A stretch of 64,000 bases of DNA. Origin: Bradyrhizobium sp. AZCC 1693. Its GTDB lineage: Bacteria; Pseudomonadota; Alphaproteobacteria; Rhizobiales; Xanthobacteraceae. The stretch covers positions 6,261,001 through 6,325,000 of the forward strand of contig NZ_JAZHSD010000001.1 in assembly GCF_036924745.1 (NCBI RefSeq), written 5' to 3'. Positions 53,671 to 62,905 of this stretch are shown piece by piece (position 1 is the stretch's first letter; every line of letters begins with the position of its first letter). The position numbers were made by a program, and so were the translations under genes. The notes under the pieces were generated by a model, which worked only from the letters and a program-made list of their open reading frames with translations, was not told the DNA's origin and searched no databases.

Positions 53671-54054
53671 ATGGCGAAGAAGAGTAAGAAGGGCAAGAAG
53701 GCTAAAAAGGCCAAGAAGGCCAAGAAGGCCGTAGTGGCGAAGAAGAAGTCCGCCAAGAAGGCGTCGAAGAAGGCCGCGACGAAATCGGCGAAGAAGGCTG
53801 CCAGGAAGGGCGCAACGAAATCCGCCAAGAAGGCTGCCAAGAAGTCAAAGGCCGCCGCGCCGAAAAAGGCTGCAAAGAAGAGCCCGGCGAAGAAAAGGAA
53901 GGCGGCTGCCAAGTCCGCCGCTCCGAAGGCGGAGCCCGCGATGGCGGCGCCGGAGCCGGAGCCCGCGCCTGCACCGGCGTCGAGCTGGGCTACCCCGGAG
54001 CCGGCGACACCCTCATGGGGGTCCGGCTCGTCCAACGGCGGCGACCACAACTAG
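53671..54054 (+). CDS. Lysine-rich histone H1-like DNA-binding protein
   Basis: 127 residues; residues 2-85 are almost only Lys, Ala and Ser in KKAKK/KKAAKK repeats, then an acidic-proline tail (EPEPAPAPAS) and Gly/Ser end. Resembles histone H1-like (Hc1-type) nucleoid proteins. GGAGG lies before ATG 53671. Followed by a strong terminator. Repetitive coding DNA may be unstable. Confidence 0.85.
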   Translation: MAKKSKKGKKAKKAKKAKKAVVAKKKSAKKASKKAATKSAKKAARKGATKSAKKAAKKSKAAAPKKAAKKSPAKKRKAAAKSAAPKAEPAMAAPEPEPAPAPASSWATPEPATPSWGSGSSNGGDHN

Positions 54055-54097
54055 GACCACAACTAGACGGTCGCCCGCCCGGAGCAATTTTTCGGAG

Positions 54098-54129
54098 AGG
54101 CCGCAGCGTCCAGCGCTGCGGCCTTTTTT
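54098..54129 (+). terminator. Rho-independent terminator of the H1-like gene
   Basis: AGGCCGCAGCG-tccag-CGCTGCGGCCT, an 11-bp stem, followed by TTTTTT. Confidence 0.92.
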
Positions 54130-54321
54130 GTGCGCGCTGTCGCGGGGCGACCGGCGCCGTATTTTCACGGGGAGGTTGATTCGCAAAAAGAGCGTCCGCT
54201 GGTATGTCGCCGGTTCGGGCTTTTGCGGTTCTCCATGCTGTCGCCATGGCACGAAACCCGCAAAATTGTTGTGAGAATGCAACAGACGCGGAGAAGATTT
54301 ATCGAAACGGCCAGAACGCCT

Positions 54322-54349
54322 AAAAAGGCGGCACATGCTTGCCTTTTTT
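54322..54349 (+). terminator. Second terminator-like hairpin, possible sRNA end
   Basis: AAAAAGGC-11 bases-GCCTTTTTT. It works as a terminator on either strand. No CDS between 54130 and 54349 needs it, so a short RNA or a leader attenuator of the porin gene is possible. Confidence 0.6.
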
Positions 54350-54473
54350 GCTTCACGATCGTGACGCCGCAGACCACTCTGTGACCGCGTTAAGACATTT
54401 GGCCGCAGTCGGTTGTCGTTTGCCCTTGGGGGGCGCCGGAACGGGACTGTCAAGAAGGGTGATGGGGATCGTC

Positions 54474-55481
54474 ATGAAGAAACTGGCTTTGTTAGCAACG
54501 GCGCTGGCATTGGTATCGGGTTCGGCTTTCGCTGCTGATCTGCGGGTGAAGGCTGTCAAGGCCCCGCCGCCGCCGGCCTTCGATCCCTGGGATATCGCCT
54601 TCGGCAGCGCGATCACCAACGACTACGTCTTCCGCGGTATCACCCAGTCCAACCACAAGCCGTCGGTCAGCGCCTATTTCGAGCCGCGCTACAACGTCAC
54701 CAAGGACTTCCAGCTCTATGTCGGCCTGGGCGGTGCGAGCATCTCTTTCCCGAACCGTGCGGCGGCTGAAGTCGACGCTTACGGCGGCGCGCGCCTGACG
54801 GTTGGCCAATTTGCCTTCGACGTCGGCGCCTGGGGCTACCTCTATCCGGGCGGCACCTGCCACGCCGGTGTCCCCACCGATGCGGCTGGTGTTCCGCTCA
54901 GCGCCGAATGCCAGTTGAATGCGCTGGTCAACGGCAACTTCATCAAGAAAGACCTCAGCTTCTTCGAGGTCTACGGCAAGGTGAACTACACCTTCAACGA
55001 CAACTTCTCGATGGGCGGCAACGTCTATTATACGCCGAGCTTCCTCAACAGCGGCGCCGAAGGCACCTACGCCTCGATCGTCGGCAAGGCGATTGCGCCG
55101 AGCACCTGGTTCGGCGCCAGCGGTATCGGCATGTATGTGTCGGGTGAGTTTGGCCGTCAGTGGCTGGGCACGTCAGACTCATTCTACGGCACCGCGCTGT
55201 TCCCGAACGGCATCAACTACGCCGACTACAACACCTGGAACGTCGGCATCGGCTTCACCTACAAGGTGTTCACGCTCGACTTCCGTTACTCCGACACCAA
55301 CCTGTCGAAGGGTGATTGCAACGCCTTCACCAGCGACTTCTCAGCTCGCGGCAACCTCACGGTATCGTCGGGTACTTTCGTGACCCCGATCAATCCGTCG
55401 GGCGTCGGTTCGAACTGGTGCGGCGCGGCCGGTATCGTCAAGCTGTCGGCTGACCTGACCGCGATGACCAATCTGAAGTAA
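54474..55481 (+). CDS. TorF-type putative porin (outer-membrane beta-barrel)
   Basis: 335 residues: signal peptide (about 1-20, ending FAADL), then DIAFGSAITNDYVFRGITQSNHKPS, the TIGR02001/TorF opening, and alternating aromatic strands such as YVGLGGASISF and WNVGIGFTYKVFTLDFRYSDTN. C-terminus has no terminal Phe. GGGGAT precedes ATG 54474; ATG 54462 is an alternative. Confidence 0.88.
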   Translation: MKKLALLATALALVSGSAFAADLRVKAVKAPPPPAFDPWDIAFGSAITNDYVFRGITQSNHKPSVSAYFEPRYNVTKDFQLYVGLGGASISFPNRAAAEVDAYGGARLTVGQFAFDVGAWGYLYPGGTCHAGVPTDAAGVPLSAECQLNALVNGNFIKKDLSFFEVYGKVNYTFNDNFSMGGNVYYTPSFLNSGAEGTYASIVGKAIAPSTWFGASGIGMYVSGEFGRQWLGTSDSFYGTALFPNGINYADYNTWNVGIGFTYKVFTLDFRYSDTNLSKGDCNAFTSDFSARGNLTVSSGTFVTPINPSGVGSNWCGAAGIVKLSADLTAMTNLK

Positions 55482-55500
55482 GATCTTCCTGTCGAAGACG

Positions 55501-55535
55501 AAGGGGCGGCAGAGCGATCTGCCGCCCCTTTTCTT
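55501..55535 (+). terminator. Terminator after the porin gene
   Basis: AAGGGGCGGCAGA-gcga-TCTGCCGCCCCTT, a 13-bp perfect stem followed by TTCTTTT. Confidence 0.92.
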
Positions 55536-55548
55536 TTGGGTGGCGCAG

Positions 55549-56064
55549 ATGAAACGGGATTGGTGGTGGCGCGGGCTGCGGAATGCGATCTCCCGCAACG
55601 ATCACCGCAGCGTCGTGGCGGGCGCGGTCGCCGGCCTCGGCGGCGCAATAGCCATCGGCGTGATGGAGCTGTGCTCGTTCGCCGCGCATTATCCGCTCGC
55701 GGTGATCCCGTTCGCCACCTCGATCGTGCTGGTGATCGGATCGCCGGACGTGGAGCCGGCGCAGCCGCGGGCTCTGATCGGCGGCCATCTGATATCGGCG
55801 CTGGTCGGCCTCGCCGTGCTGAAGCTGACCGGACCGCAAGCCTGGGCCGCGGCCGCCGCCGTCGGCCTTGCCATTCTGGCGATGTACGTAACCGGGACCT
55901 TTCACCCGCCGGCCGGCATCAACCCGCTGCTGGTGGTATCAGGCAATCTGCCGTGGACGTTCCTGCTGGCGCCGGTGCTGGCCGGCGCGGTGCTTTTGAC
56001 CGCGTTCTCCTATCTCTGGCACCGCGGGGTGCGCCGTCAGCGATGGCCGCGGCGGTGGCTATAG
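55549..56064 (+). CDS. HPP-family membrane protein
   Basis: 171 residues with four to five membrane segments and the HPP motif TGTFHPPAGINPLLVV. Members have been linked to nitrite transport in chloroplasts. Here it follows the porin terminator with a weak Shine-Dalgarno, and convergently meets the ABC transporter gene. Confidence 0.88.
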   Translation: MKRDWWWRGLRNAISRNDHRSVVAGAVAGLGGAIAIGVMELCSFAAHYPLAVIPFATSIVLVIGSPDVEPAQPRALIGGHLISALVGLAVLKLTGPQAWAAAAAVGLAILAMYVTGTFHPPAGINPLLVVSGNLPWTFLLAPVLAGAVLLTAFSYLWHRGVRRQRWPRRWL

Positions 56065-56108
56065 ATCCAGGAAATCGCGTACGCGGACGGAGCGAGCGGC
56101 CTGCAAGG

Positions 56109-57854
56109 CTACGACACTTTGGCATTCTCGCTGGCCTGCAGGACAAACCGATCGCCGTCACGCGTGAGCGCGACGTTGCGCTGGTGGAACGCATCGAGCG
56201 TCGAGCGGTGGCCGATCGAGACGATGGTGGTGGCCGGCAATTTCTCCTCGAGTAGACGATACAAGGCCTTCTCCGAGGGCTCATCGAGCGAGGCGGTAGC
56301 TTCATCGAGGAACAGGTACTGCGGCGCATGCAACAGCGCGCGCGCGATTCCAAGCCGCTGCTGTTCGCCGAGCGACAGCGTTCGATTCCAGTGCCCATGT
56401 TCGTCGGGCCGCGAGGCAAGATTGGGCAATCCCACCGCCTGAAGCGTGTCAGCGATTTGCATGGCCGTAAACGCACCCTCTTTGGCGGGGTATTCGACCG
56501 CGCCTTGTAGCGTTCCGACCGGGAAATACGGACGCTGCGGCAACATCATCAAGGTTGCTCCGGCCGGAACGGCGACGGAGCCGCCGCCGAACGGCCAGAT
56601 GCCGGCAATCGCGCGGAACAGCGTCGATTTGCCGGAGCCCGACGGTCCCGTCATCAGCGTGCGCTCGCCTTTGCGGAAGCTGAACTTGCCTGCGTTCACC
56701 AGCGGCGTTCCATTGGGCAGGCGCAGCACCAGATTCTTGAGGCTGATGGCGCCATCGCCCTGCGTTGCGGTGACATGAATCCGATCGCTACGCTTGGCAA
56801 GATCTGTTGCCGCCGCAATACCGGCCTCGAAACCGTCGAGACGGTTCACCACGGCCTGCCATTCCGCCAATTGGCGATAGATGGTGACGAAGAACGATAG
56901 CGCGCCCTGAACGTTCGAAAACGCCGATGCGGTCTGCATCATGCCGCCGAGCTGGATCTTTTCCGCAAAGTAGGCCGGCGCCACCAGCACATAGGGAAAG
57001 ATCACAGAGGCCTGATTGTAGCTCGCCGTGAACGCCGTTATCTTCTTGGTCCGGTTCATGATGGCGAGCCAGTTCTCGACCACACGTCCGAAGCGAACGA
57101 GCAAGCGTTCACGCTCAGCTTGTTCGCCTTGCAGCAGGGCGATCTGTTCGGAGTTTTCCCGTACGCGGACCAGGTTGAAGCGGAAGTCCGCTTCATATTG
57201 CTGCTGCTTGAAATCGATGCCCACCAGCGGCCAGCCGATCAGATGGGTTAGCACGGTGCCGAGCACCGAATAGATCAACGCGCCCCATACGAGGTAGCCG
57301 GGAATTACATATTCCTGGCCGAACAGGTGCAGCGGCGCGGCATTCGAAAGGCCCCACAGGATCGTGACAAAGGACGCGATCGTGACGATCGAGCTCAGCA
57401 GGCCAACGCCGATGTTGAGCGTGCGATCGACGAACAGCTTGACGTCGTCGGTCATGCGCTGGTCGGGGTTGTCGGCGGCGTCGCCCTGAAGCTGCATTCG
57501 GTAGTGGTTGGCCTGATGCAGCCAGTCACCGAGATATTGCGCGGTCATCCAGCGCCGCCAGCGGATCTGCAGCCATTGATTGAGGTAGAGCTGGTAGACC
57601 GCCAGCACGATAAAAACGGTGGCGAGAACGCTGAAATAGATAATCTCGCTGACGAAGCTGTCCCAGTTGCGGTCCTGCAGCGCGTTGTAGAAGCGGGCGT
57701 TCCACTGAGTGATCAGGACGTTGATGCCGACGATCGCAAGCTCAATAGCGATCACGGCGGCCAGCAGCATGCGTCCGGCCCATTTGTCCTCGGAATTGAA
57801 ATATGGGGCGGAGATGCGCCATACGGTGGCGAGCGTCGAACGAAGATTTTTCAC
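56109..57854 (-). CDS. SbmA/BacA-like ABC transporter with fused ATPase (BclA/YddA-like)
   Basis: 581 residues. N-terminal SbmA_BacA transmembrane domain (about 1-330, six membrane segments, PYFNSEDKWAGRMLLAAVIAIE, ADFRFNLVRVRENSEQIALL) fused to an ABC domain (about 370-575): Walker A GPSGSGKST, signature LSLGEQQR (non-canonical LSGGQ), Walker B YLFLDEATASLD and switch His. The fold imports peptides; Bradyrhizobium BclA does this for plant defensin-like peptides during symbiosis. Assignment as BclA orthologue is tentative. Confidence 0.9.
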   Translation of the reverse strand: MKNLRSTLATVWRISAPYFNSEDKWAGRMLLAAVIAIELAIVGINVLITQWNARFYNALQDRNWDSFVSEIIYFSVLATVFIVLAVYQLYLNQWLQIRWRRWMTAQYLGDWLHQANHYRMQLQGDAADNPDQRMTDDVKLFVDRTLNIGVGLLSSIVTIASFVTILWGLSNAAPLHLFGQEYVIPGYLVWGALIYSVLGTVLTHLIGWPLVGIDFKQQQYEADFRFNLVRVRENSEQIALLQGEQAERERLLVRFGRVVENWLAIMNRTKKITAFTASYNQASVIFPYVLVAPAYFAEKIQLGGMMQTASAFSNVQGALSFFVTIYRQLAEWQAVVNRLDGFEAGIAAATDLAKRSDRIHVTATQGDGAISLKNLVLRLPNGTPLVNAGKFSFRKGERTLMTGPSGSGKSTLFRAIAGIWPFGGGSVAVPAGATLMMLPQRPYFPVGTLQGAVEYPAKEGAFTAMQIADTLQAVGLPNLASRPDEHGHWNRTLSLGEQQRLGIARALLHAPQYLFLDEATASLDEPSEKALYRLLEEKLPATTIVSIGHRSTLDAFHQRNVALTRDGDRFVLQASENAKVS

Positions 57855-58153
57855 AGATTCACCGTCTCCGGAGGAAGGCCCACAAGGCCTTGAAGGGATG
57901 GAAGAATTACAAGCGTGCGACCAAGGTTTATGTGAATTCTAGCCTGCGGCAGCTTGTCGCAGCCACTGCTGAGAGCCTAGCATGGCCGGAACGGCGAGGG
58001 GCGCGGCAGCCATCGAACTTCGCGAGGTTGTGAGCGTTGGCGAGGCCAAGCACCCAACCTCGCCTTTGCAAGGCTGTTCCCCCAATCGCTCAACACGTGG
58101 CCGGCCCTCCACGCCGGCGGCCGCACTGAATAACAATGCCGGGAGAAACCGCA

Positions 58154-59818
58154 ATGTGGGATCAAATCTATAATCCGCTTGGCAACGCCGCGCTGTCGAC
58201 GATCGCCGCCGCCGTGCCTGTGGTCACGCTGCTGGTGCTGATCGCCAGCGGCAAGGTCAAGGCGCATCTCGCGGCCATCATCGCGCTGATCGTCGCCAAT
58301 ATTATCACGATCGCCATCTTCACCATGCCTGCCAACATGTCGATCCGCGCCTCGCTGCTTGGCGTCGTGATCGGCTTCTTTCCGATCGGTTGGATCGTGC
58401 TCAACGTCATCTTTCTCTACCGCATCACGGTCGAGACCGGCCGGTTCGAGCTGCTGCAGCGGGCGATCGGCGGCGTCACCACCGATCGCCGGCTGCAGCT
58501 GCTTTTGATCGCGTTCGCATTCGGCGCGTTCTTCGAAGGCGCATCGGGCTTCGGCACGCCGGTCGCGATCACCGGCGCCGTCCTGATCGGGCTCGGCTTC
58601 TCGCCGCTGGCGGCGTCAGGCCTGTCGCTGATCGCCAACACCGCGCCCGTCGCCTATGGCGCGCTCGGCACGCCGATCCAGGGGCTGGCGTCGGTGACCG
58701 GCCTCGATCCCTACGTCCTCGGCGCGATGGTCGGCCGGCAATTGCCGTTCTTCTCGCTGATCGTGCCGTTCTGGCTGATCTGGGCGTTCGCCGGCTGGCG
58801 CGGCATGATCACGATCTGGCCCGCCATTCTCGTCACCGGCGTCTCGTTCGCCGTTCCGCAATTCGTGATCTCGAACTACATCAATCCCTGGATCGTCGAT
58901 ATCGGCGCCTCGCTGATCTCGATGGGCTGCCTGATCCTGTTTCTCAAGGTGTAGCACCCCCGCGAGCTCTGGCTGTCGCCGGCGCTGCGCGGAAAAGATG
59001 AATCGGCTGCGACCATGGCGCCCGCCAAGCCGCTGGATACGGCCAAGCTCAGCCAGGCGCAGCTCTGGAGCGCGCTGCTGCCGTGGATCATCGTCTGCGT
59101 CGTGATGCTGGTCTGGGGCAGTGGCGCATTCAAGAACTGGGCGAATTCGATCTTCGTCTGGAAATATCAGGTGCCCGAGCTGCACAACATGATCAACAAG
59201 ATGCCGCCGGTCGCCGCCAAGCCGACGCCCGAGGCCGCGCTGTTCGACTTCACCTATCTGTCCTTCACCGGGACGGGCATGCTGATCGCCGCCATCATCG
59301 CCGGCCTGCTGATGGGCTTCTCGCCCGCGAAGATGATCGGAGAATATGGCCGCACCATCAGGCTGTGCGCGATCTCGCTGATCACGATCTCCGCGATGCT
59401 CGCGATCGGCACGTTGACGCGGCTCTCCGGCGTCGACGCAACGCTCGGCCTCGCCTTTGCCGCCACCGGCGTGCTGTATCCCTTCTTCGGCACGCTGCTC
59501 GGCTGGCTCGGCGTGGCGTTGACAGGATCGGATACCGCTTCCAACGTGCTGTTCGGCAATCTGCAAAGGATCACTTCCGAGCAGCTCGGCCTGTCGCCGG
59601 TGCTGATGGCCGCCGCCAACTCTTCCGGCGGCGTCATGGGCAAGATGATCGACGCGCAATCGATCGTCGTCGCCTCGACCGCAACCAACTGGTACGGCCA
59701 TGAAGGCTCGATCCTGCGTTACGTGTTTCTGCATTCGATCGTGCTGGCCTGCCTCGTCGGCGTGCTGGTGACGCTGCAGGCCTACGTCTATCCGTTCACG
59801 ATGCTGGTGCTGAAATAG
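58154..59818 (+). pseudogene. lldP: L-lactate/glycolate permease (LctP/GlcA), split by an in-frame TAG
   Basis: The LctP family (about 550 residues, 12-14 membrane segments) is covered by a single frame of 555 codons including one TAG at 58952-58954 (codon 267). Before it: MWDQIYNPLGNAALSTIAAA and FEGASGFGTPVAITGAVLIG; after it in frame: HPRELWLSPALRGKDES and LTGSDTASNVLFGNLQ. The stop replaces a codon in a loop (LKV-stop-HP); TGG to TAG (Trp) is the simplest explanation. Either a nonsense mutation, readthrough, or a base-call error. GGGAGAA precedes the start. Confidence 0.8.
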
Positions 59819-59841
59819 ACGCCATCGACGGTCAGCCAACG

Positions 59842-59871
59842 ATCCCCGCAGCCCGCCGCGGGGATTTTTTT
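59842..59871 (+). terminator. Terminator after the permease gene
   Basis: ATCCCCGC-agcccgcc-GCGGGGAT followed by TTTTTT. Confidence 0.92.
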
Positions 59872-59969
59872 GCCGGTGCGACCTTTGTGCTTCGAACCGG
59901 TCTAGCCAATGGCGGACTTGTTCAATAGAACAGCGCGCGGCGGTGGGGTCTAGTATTTCGAGAGGTTGC

Positions 59970-60386
59970 ATGATTTCGTTCGCGAGCTTGTTTCGGCCGG
60001 GTGTCGCTTTGGTCTTGCTGATGACCGCCGCGTTGCATGTCAGCCCGGCTTTCGCCGATGACGGCTTTCCGTTCGGGACGGAAATGCAGCTCGACGTGAA
60101 CCGCCAGCCCGGATCCAAGCGGATCCCCAATCTGGAGATCGGCGATGCCGGCGAGGTGGTGCTCGAACTCTGGTGCAAGGGCGGCAAGGGCCAGTTTTCG
60201 GTGGCGGGCAATACCGTGATCTTTGTCGCCGGCGCGATGGAAAACCGGCCCTGTCCGCCGGACCGGGCGCAGGCCGATGACGAGTTGATCGCGGCGCTGA
60301 CGGAAGCGGGCACCTGGAAGCGTCAGGGCGATTTCGTGTCGTTCGTCGGCGCGAAGACGCTGCGGTTTCGTATCAATACGAACTAG
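59970..60386 (+). CDS. Secreted META/HslJ-like small protein
   Basis: 138 residues: signal peptide (about 1-29, ending AFADD), then NLEIGDAGEVVLELWCKGGKGQFSVAGN and the end WKRQGDFVSFVGAKTLRFRINTN, resembling META-domain (HslJ) proteins. GAGAGG precedes the ATG at 59970. A fragment of the same C-terminus recurs at 61759-61826. Confidence 0.72.
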   Translation: MISFASLFRPGVALVLLMTAALHVSPAFADDGFPFGTEMQLDVNRQPGSKRIPNLEIGDAGEVVLELWCKGGKGQFSVAGNTVIFVAGAMENRPCPPDRAQADDELIAALTEAGTWKRQGDFVSFVGAKTLRFRINTN

Positions 60387-60410
60387 CACTCGTCTGCAAA
60401 AGGGCCGAAG

Positions 60411-60881
60411 ATGAGTAAGCCTGAGATCCGCATAGGGCCCGAAGATCCGAGGCAGGCGGACGTGAGGCGCATCTTCGCCGAATCAGGCGCATACCTGCAG
60501 GCGCTGTATCCATCCGAGAGCAATCACGCCGTGGACGTGGATGCACTCGCAGCACCCGACGCGGTCTTTCTCGCCGCGCGCCGTAACGGAGAACTTCTCG
60601 GATCGATCGCATTTCGGATCATCGCGCCTGGACACGCCGAAATAAAGCGCATGTTCGTGCGTGCGGAAGCCCGGGGCGCCGGGTTAGGTCGACGCTTGCT
60701 CCATGCACTGGAAGATGCTGCGCGGCAAAAGCACATCAGCCGTATCAGTCTGGAGACGGGCATAAAACAACCTGAGGCGGTCGGACTCTATCGCGCGTCT
60801 GGCTATCAAGACTGCCCGCCGTTCGGGACCTATACCTACGACCCGCTCAGCCTGTTCATGACCAAGCTTCTTCAGCCCTGA
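60411..60881 (+). CDS. GNAT-family N-acetyltransferase
   Basis: 156 residues. Acetyl-CoA motif AEIKRMFVRAEARGAGLGRRLLHALED, and LETGIKQPEAVGLYRASGYQDCPPFGTY. Substrate unknown; typical of small-molecule acetyltransferases. Confidence 0.92.
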   Translation: MSKPEIRIGPEDPRQADVRRIFAESGAYLQALYPSESNHAVDVDALAAPDAVFLAARRNGELLGSIAFRIIAPGHAEIKRMFVRAEARGAGLGRRLLHALEDAARQKHISRISLETGIKQPEAVGLYRASGYQDCPPFGTYTYDPLSLFMTKLLQP

Positions 60882-60927
60882 GGACGCGATGCATTGACCA
60901 TCTGCAGGGGAGGGCGCTCTCGCTCGT

Positions 60928-61617
60928 TTACTGCGTCGCAATCAATCCGCTGGCGGTGGCAATGACCCAGCGGTTGCCCCAGCGCACGATGGACTCCACG
61001 CGTCCCAGTCCGGGAATTGTGTCGCCGCGTGCGGCCATCCGAATTCCGTCAGGACCTTCGAGCACGGCAGTGCCGTCCCTGACATCGACAACCGTCCAGC
61101 CGGGAATCGTTGCCGGCTTGGTTTCCGGCGCCGCCACCAGGGGCTGACGCATTGCGATCGCCGCGGCGGAAGGGCTTGCATTTGCCTGGGAGGCCGGGCT
61201 CGCAGACGGGCGTGCACCGCCCGGCAACACGGCGGATGGCTTGGGAATGCTTCCGACAATGGCGGGCGAGTCGGACGCGGATGCCGTCTTTCGAATGCCT
61301 TCCATCTTGCCGCTCGATCGGGCTTCAGAAATTCGCGGCGAGGGCGTTTCTTTTTGCGCAACTTCGACAAGACCGAGCTCGCTTGCGAATTGGGGCCAGT
61401 TCAGGCCGCCGGCCCATCCCAGCCCAAAGCTTGCCAGCACTGCTGCAGCGACCAGCAAGGCGGTGCGTGCTCGATCGCCAAATGGCTCCCGCACCATCAA
61501 TACTTCGTCGCGATCAGGCTTGAAGAAATTCCAGGGGCTCGCGGGTTGCTCCGGCCGCTGGCCGCCAACCATATTCCCCGACCAAATCTCAAAGGTACTC
61601 GGCTCGCGGTCTTGCAT
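60928..61617 (-). CDS. Membrane protein with PilP-like C-terminal domain
   Basis: 229 residues: single membrane segment (about 50-72), a Ser/Pro/Ala linker, and a C-terminal beta-domain VVDVRDGTAVLEGPDGIRMAARGDTIPGLGRVESIVRWGNRWVIA resembling PilP/GspC periplasmic domains. No other pilus genes are nearby, so it is an orphan or serves a distant system. Confidence 0.7.
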   Translation of the reverse strand: MQDREPSTFEIWSGNMVGGQRPEQPASPWNFFKPDRDEVLMVREPFGDRARTALLVAAAVLASFGLGWAGGLNWPQFASELGLVEVAQKETPSPRISEARSSGKMEGIRKTASASDSPAIVGSIPKPSAVLPGGARPSASPASQANASPSAAAIAMRQPLVAAPETKPATIPGWTVVDVRDGTAVLEGPDGIRMAARGDTIPGLGRVESIVRWGNRWVIATASGLIATQ

Positions 61618-61758
61618 GGCGTGACCCAGATTTCGACGAACCGATGATGTGCCTCTAAGCTGAATCGAATCTTAACAATCAAGCGGACTGTCGCAAAACG
61701 ATGCCCGGTAGACAGGAGAGATGTCCGTCTTGGGTCATTTGCGTCGAACCATGCGCCA

Positions 61759-61826
61759 TAACGGCAGGGGATTCCGCGCCGTTCGTCGGTGCGAAAGGCG
61801 CTGCGATTTCGCGTCAATACGAATAA
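61759..61826 (+). pseudogene. 3' remnant of the META-like gene
   Basis: About 68 bp with roughly 80% match to the 3' end of the gene at 59970-60386 (GTTCGTCGGTGCGAAA.. CAATACGAATAAG against GTTCGTCGGCGCGAAG.. CAATACGAACTAG), with a one-base insertion that breaks the frame. Rest of the gene absent: a truncated duplicate. Confidence 0.65.
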
Positions 61827-61871
61827 GGGGGCAGACCCAGGCGGCGGTTGATAAGAAAGTCGTGGCTAAAG

Positions 61872-62876
61872 CTAAAAAGCCTTCCAATCGGAGGCTCGGT
61901 CCGGATCGCACTGGCTGACCTTCGTCTTCTTGCACACCTTCAGTGACGTGACCGGATGAATTTCCCACAGCGAGAAGCGCTTGGGCTGGCCCTGCATTGG
62001 ATTATTCTCGTCTCCGTTGGCGAAGTGAAGATTGTCGTAGAACAGACCGCCTTCGATCAAGAGCACCTTCCCGTGCAACTGGTCGAGTTTGCTCGATGTC
62101 CAGTTCGCGGGCCGGTTCTGCGGGATCATCTCGACAACAACTCCCTCAAACTCGCTGCCGTCTTTTTTCTCCGTCACCGATATGTGAATGTCGTTGTTGG
62201 CTTGGCGTTTGAGGTTGCAGTTCACCGATTCGCCGGAGTTGGCGTGCGGCGTGCCCTCCGACAGAAACGCGACCAGGCGCACGCGCGATCCTTCGCCCAC
62301 TGTGCCCTCGGTTGTCTCGATGCTCTTGATCTGGTCCCTCTCCGCGGGCGGAATCTCGACGCCTTGGTCCACCAGGTCCACGGCTGCGCTCTGCAACTGC
62401 GAGAAGGTGTCGAACGTCAGCGTGATTGGCGTTCCCGGTGGTGGAGCGGTTCTCTTCAATCGGTTGGCCAGGCCGTGAGCGCTGCCGGCTGCCGAACAGC
62501 CGGTCGGCTTGGTCGTGGTACAGGCGTTCAAGGTCTCCGGACTGACGCATGGCTGAGCGCTACCCTCGAGCGCAATGCTGGCCAGATCCGCTTCGGCGAC
62601 CTTCCTGACGTCCGCCTCCAGCACCCAGCCGCTCGGGCCCTTCGGAATCATGACGCGCACGTACTTTCCTTTGCGACCGCCCATCACCCAGCGCAAGTCT
62701 GTGTTGGCGGCCACCGTCGTTGCCGCAGCCGCCTGCGCGTTCGGCGCGGTCTTGAGGGCGGTTTTCCTGGTCGTCGTCACTTTGCCGAAAACCGGGGTGT
62801 CCTCCAGTGCGACTACGGGTGACGTCACGAACAACGGCACGGTAACCAAGGCGGTAATCAAGAGGCGGCGTTTCAT
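61872..62876 (-). CDS. Secreted SH3-like hypothetical protein
   Basis: 334 residues: signal peptide (about 1-23, ending VVALED), a bacterial SH3-like segment (KTALKTAPNAQAAAATTVAA, WVMGGRKGKYVRVMIPKGPSGWVLEADV), then an uncharacterised 200-residue part rich in Asp/Asn near its end with a few Cys. GAGG precedes the ATG at 62876. It lies 29 bp after the HE-motif gene on the same strand. Confidence 0.75.
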   Translation of the reverse strand: MKRRLLITALVTVPLFVTSPVVALEDTPVFGKVTTTRKTALKTAPNAQAAAATTVAANTDLRWVMGGRKGKYVRVMIPKGPSGWVLEADVRKVAEADLASIALEGSAQPCVSPETLNACTTTKPTGCSAAGSAHGLANRLKRTAPPPGTPITLTFDTFSQLQSAAVDLVDQGVEIPPAERDQIKSIETTEGTVGEGSRVRLVAFLSEGTPHANSGESVNCNLKRQANNDIHISVTEKKDGSEFEGVVVEMIPQNRPANWTSSKLDQLHGKVLLIEGGLFYDNLHFANGDENNPMQGQPKRFSLWEIHPVTSLKVCKKTKVSQCDPDRASDWKAF

Positions 62877-62905
62877 TCCGATATCCTCTTCCTGGCTGCA
62901 GGATT

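Noticed and set aside
53304..54050. Phe/Ala-rich membrane-like open frame on the minus strand
   Set aside because: It is the complement of the Lys-rich H1-like coding repeat, where AAG codons read as CTT on the other strand; no ribosome site.
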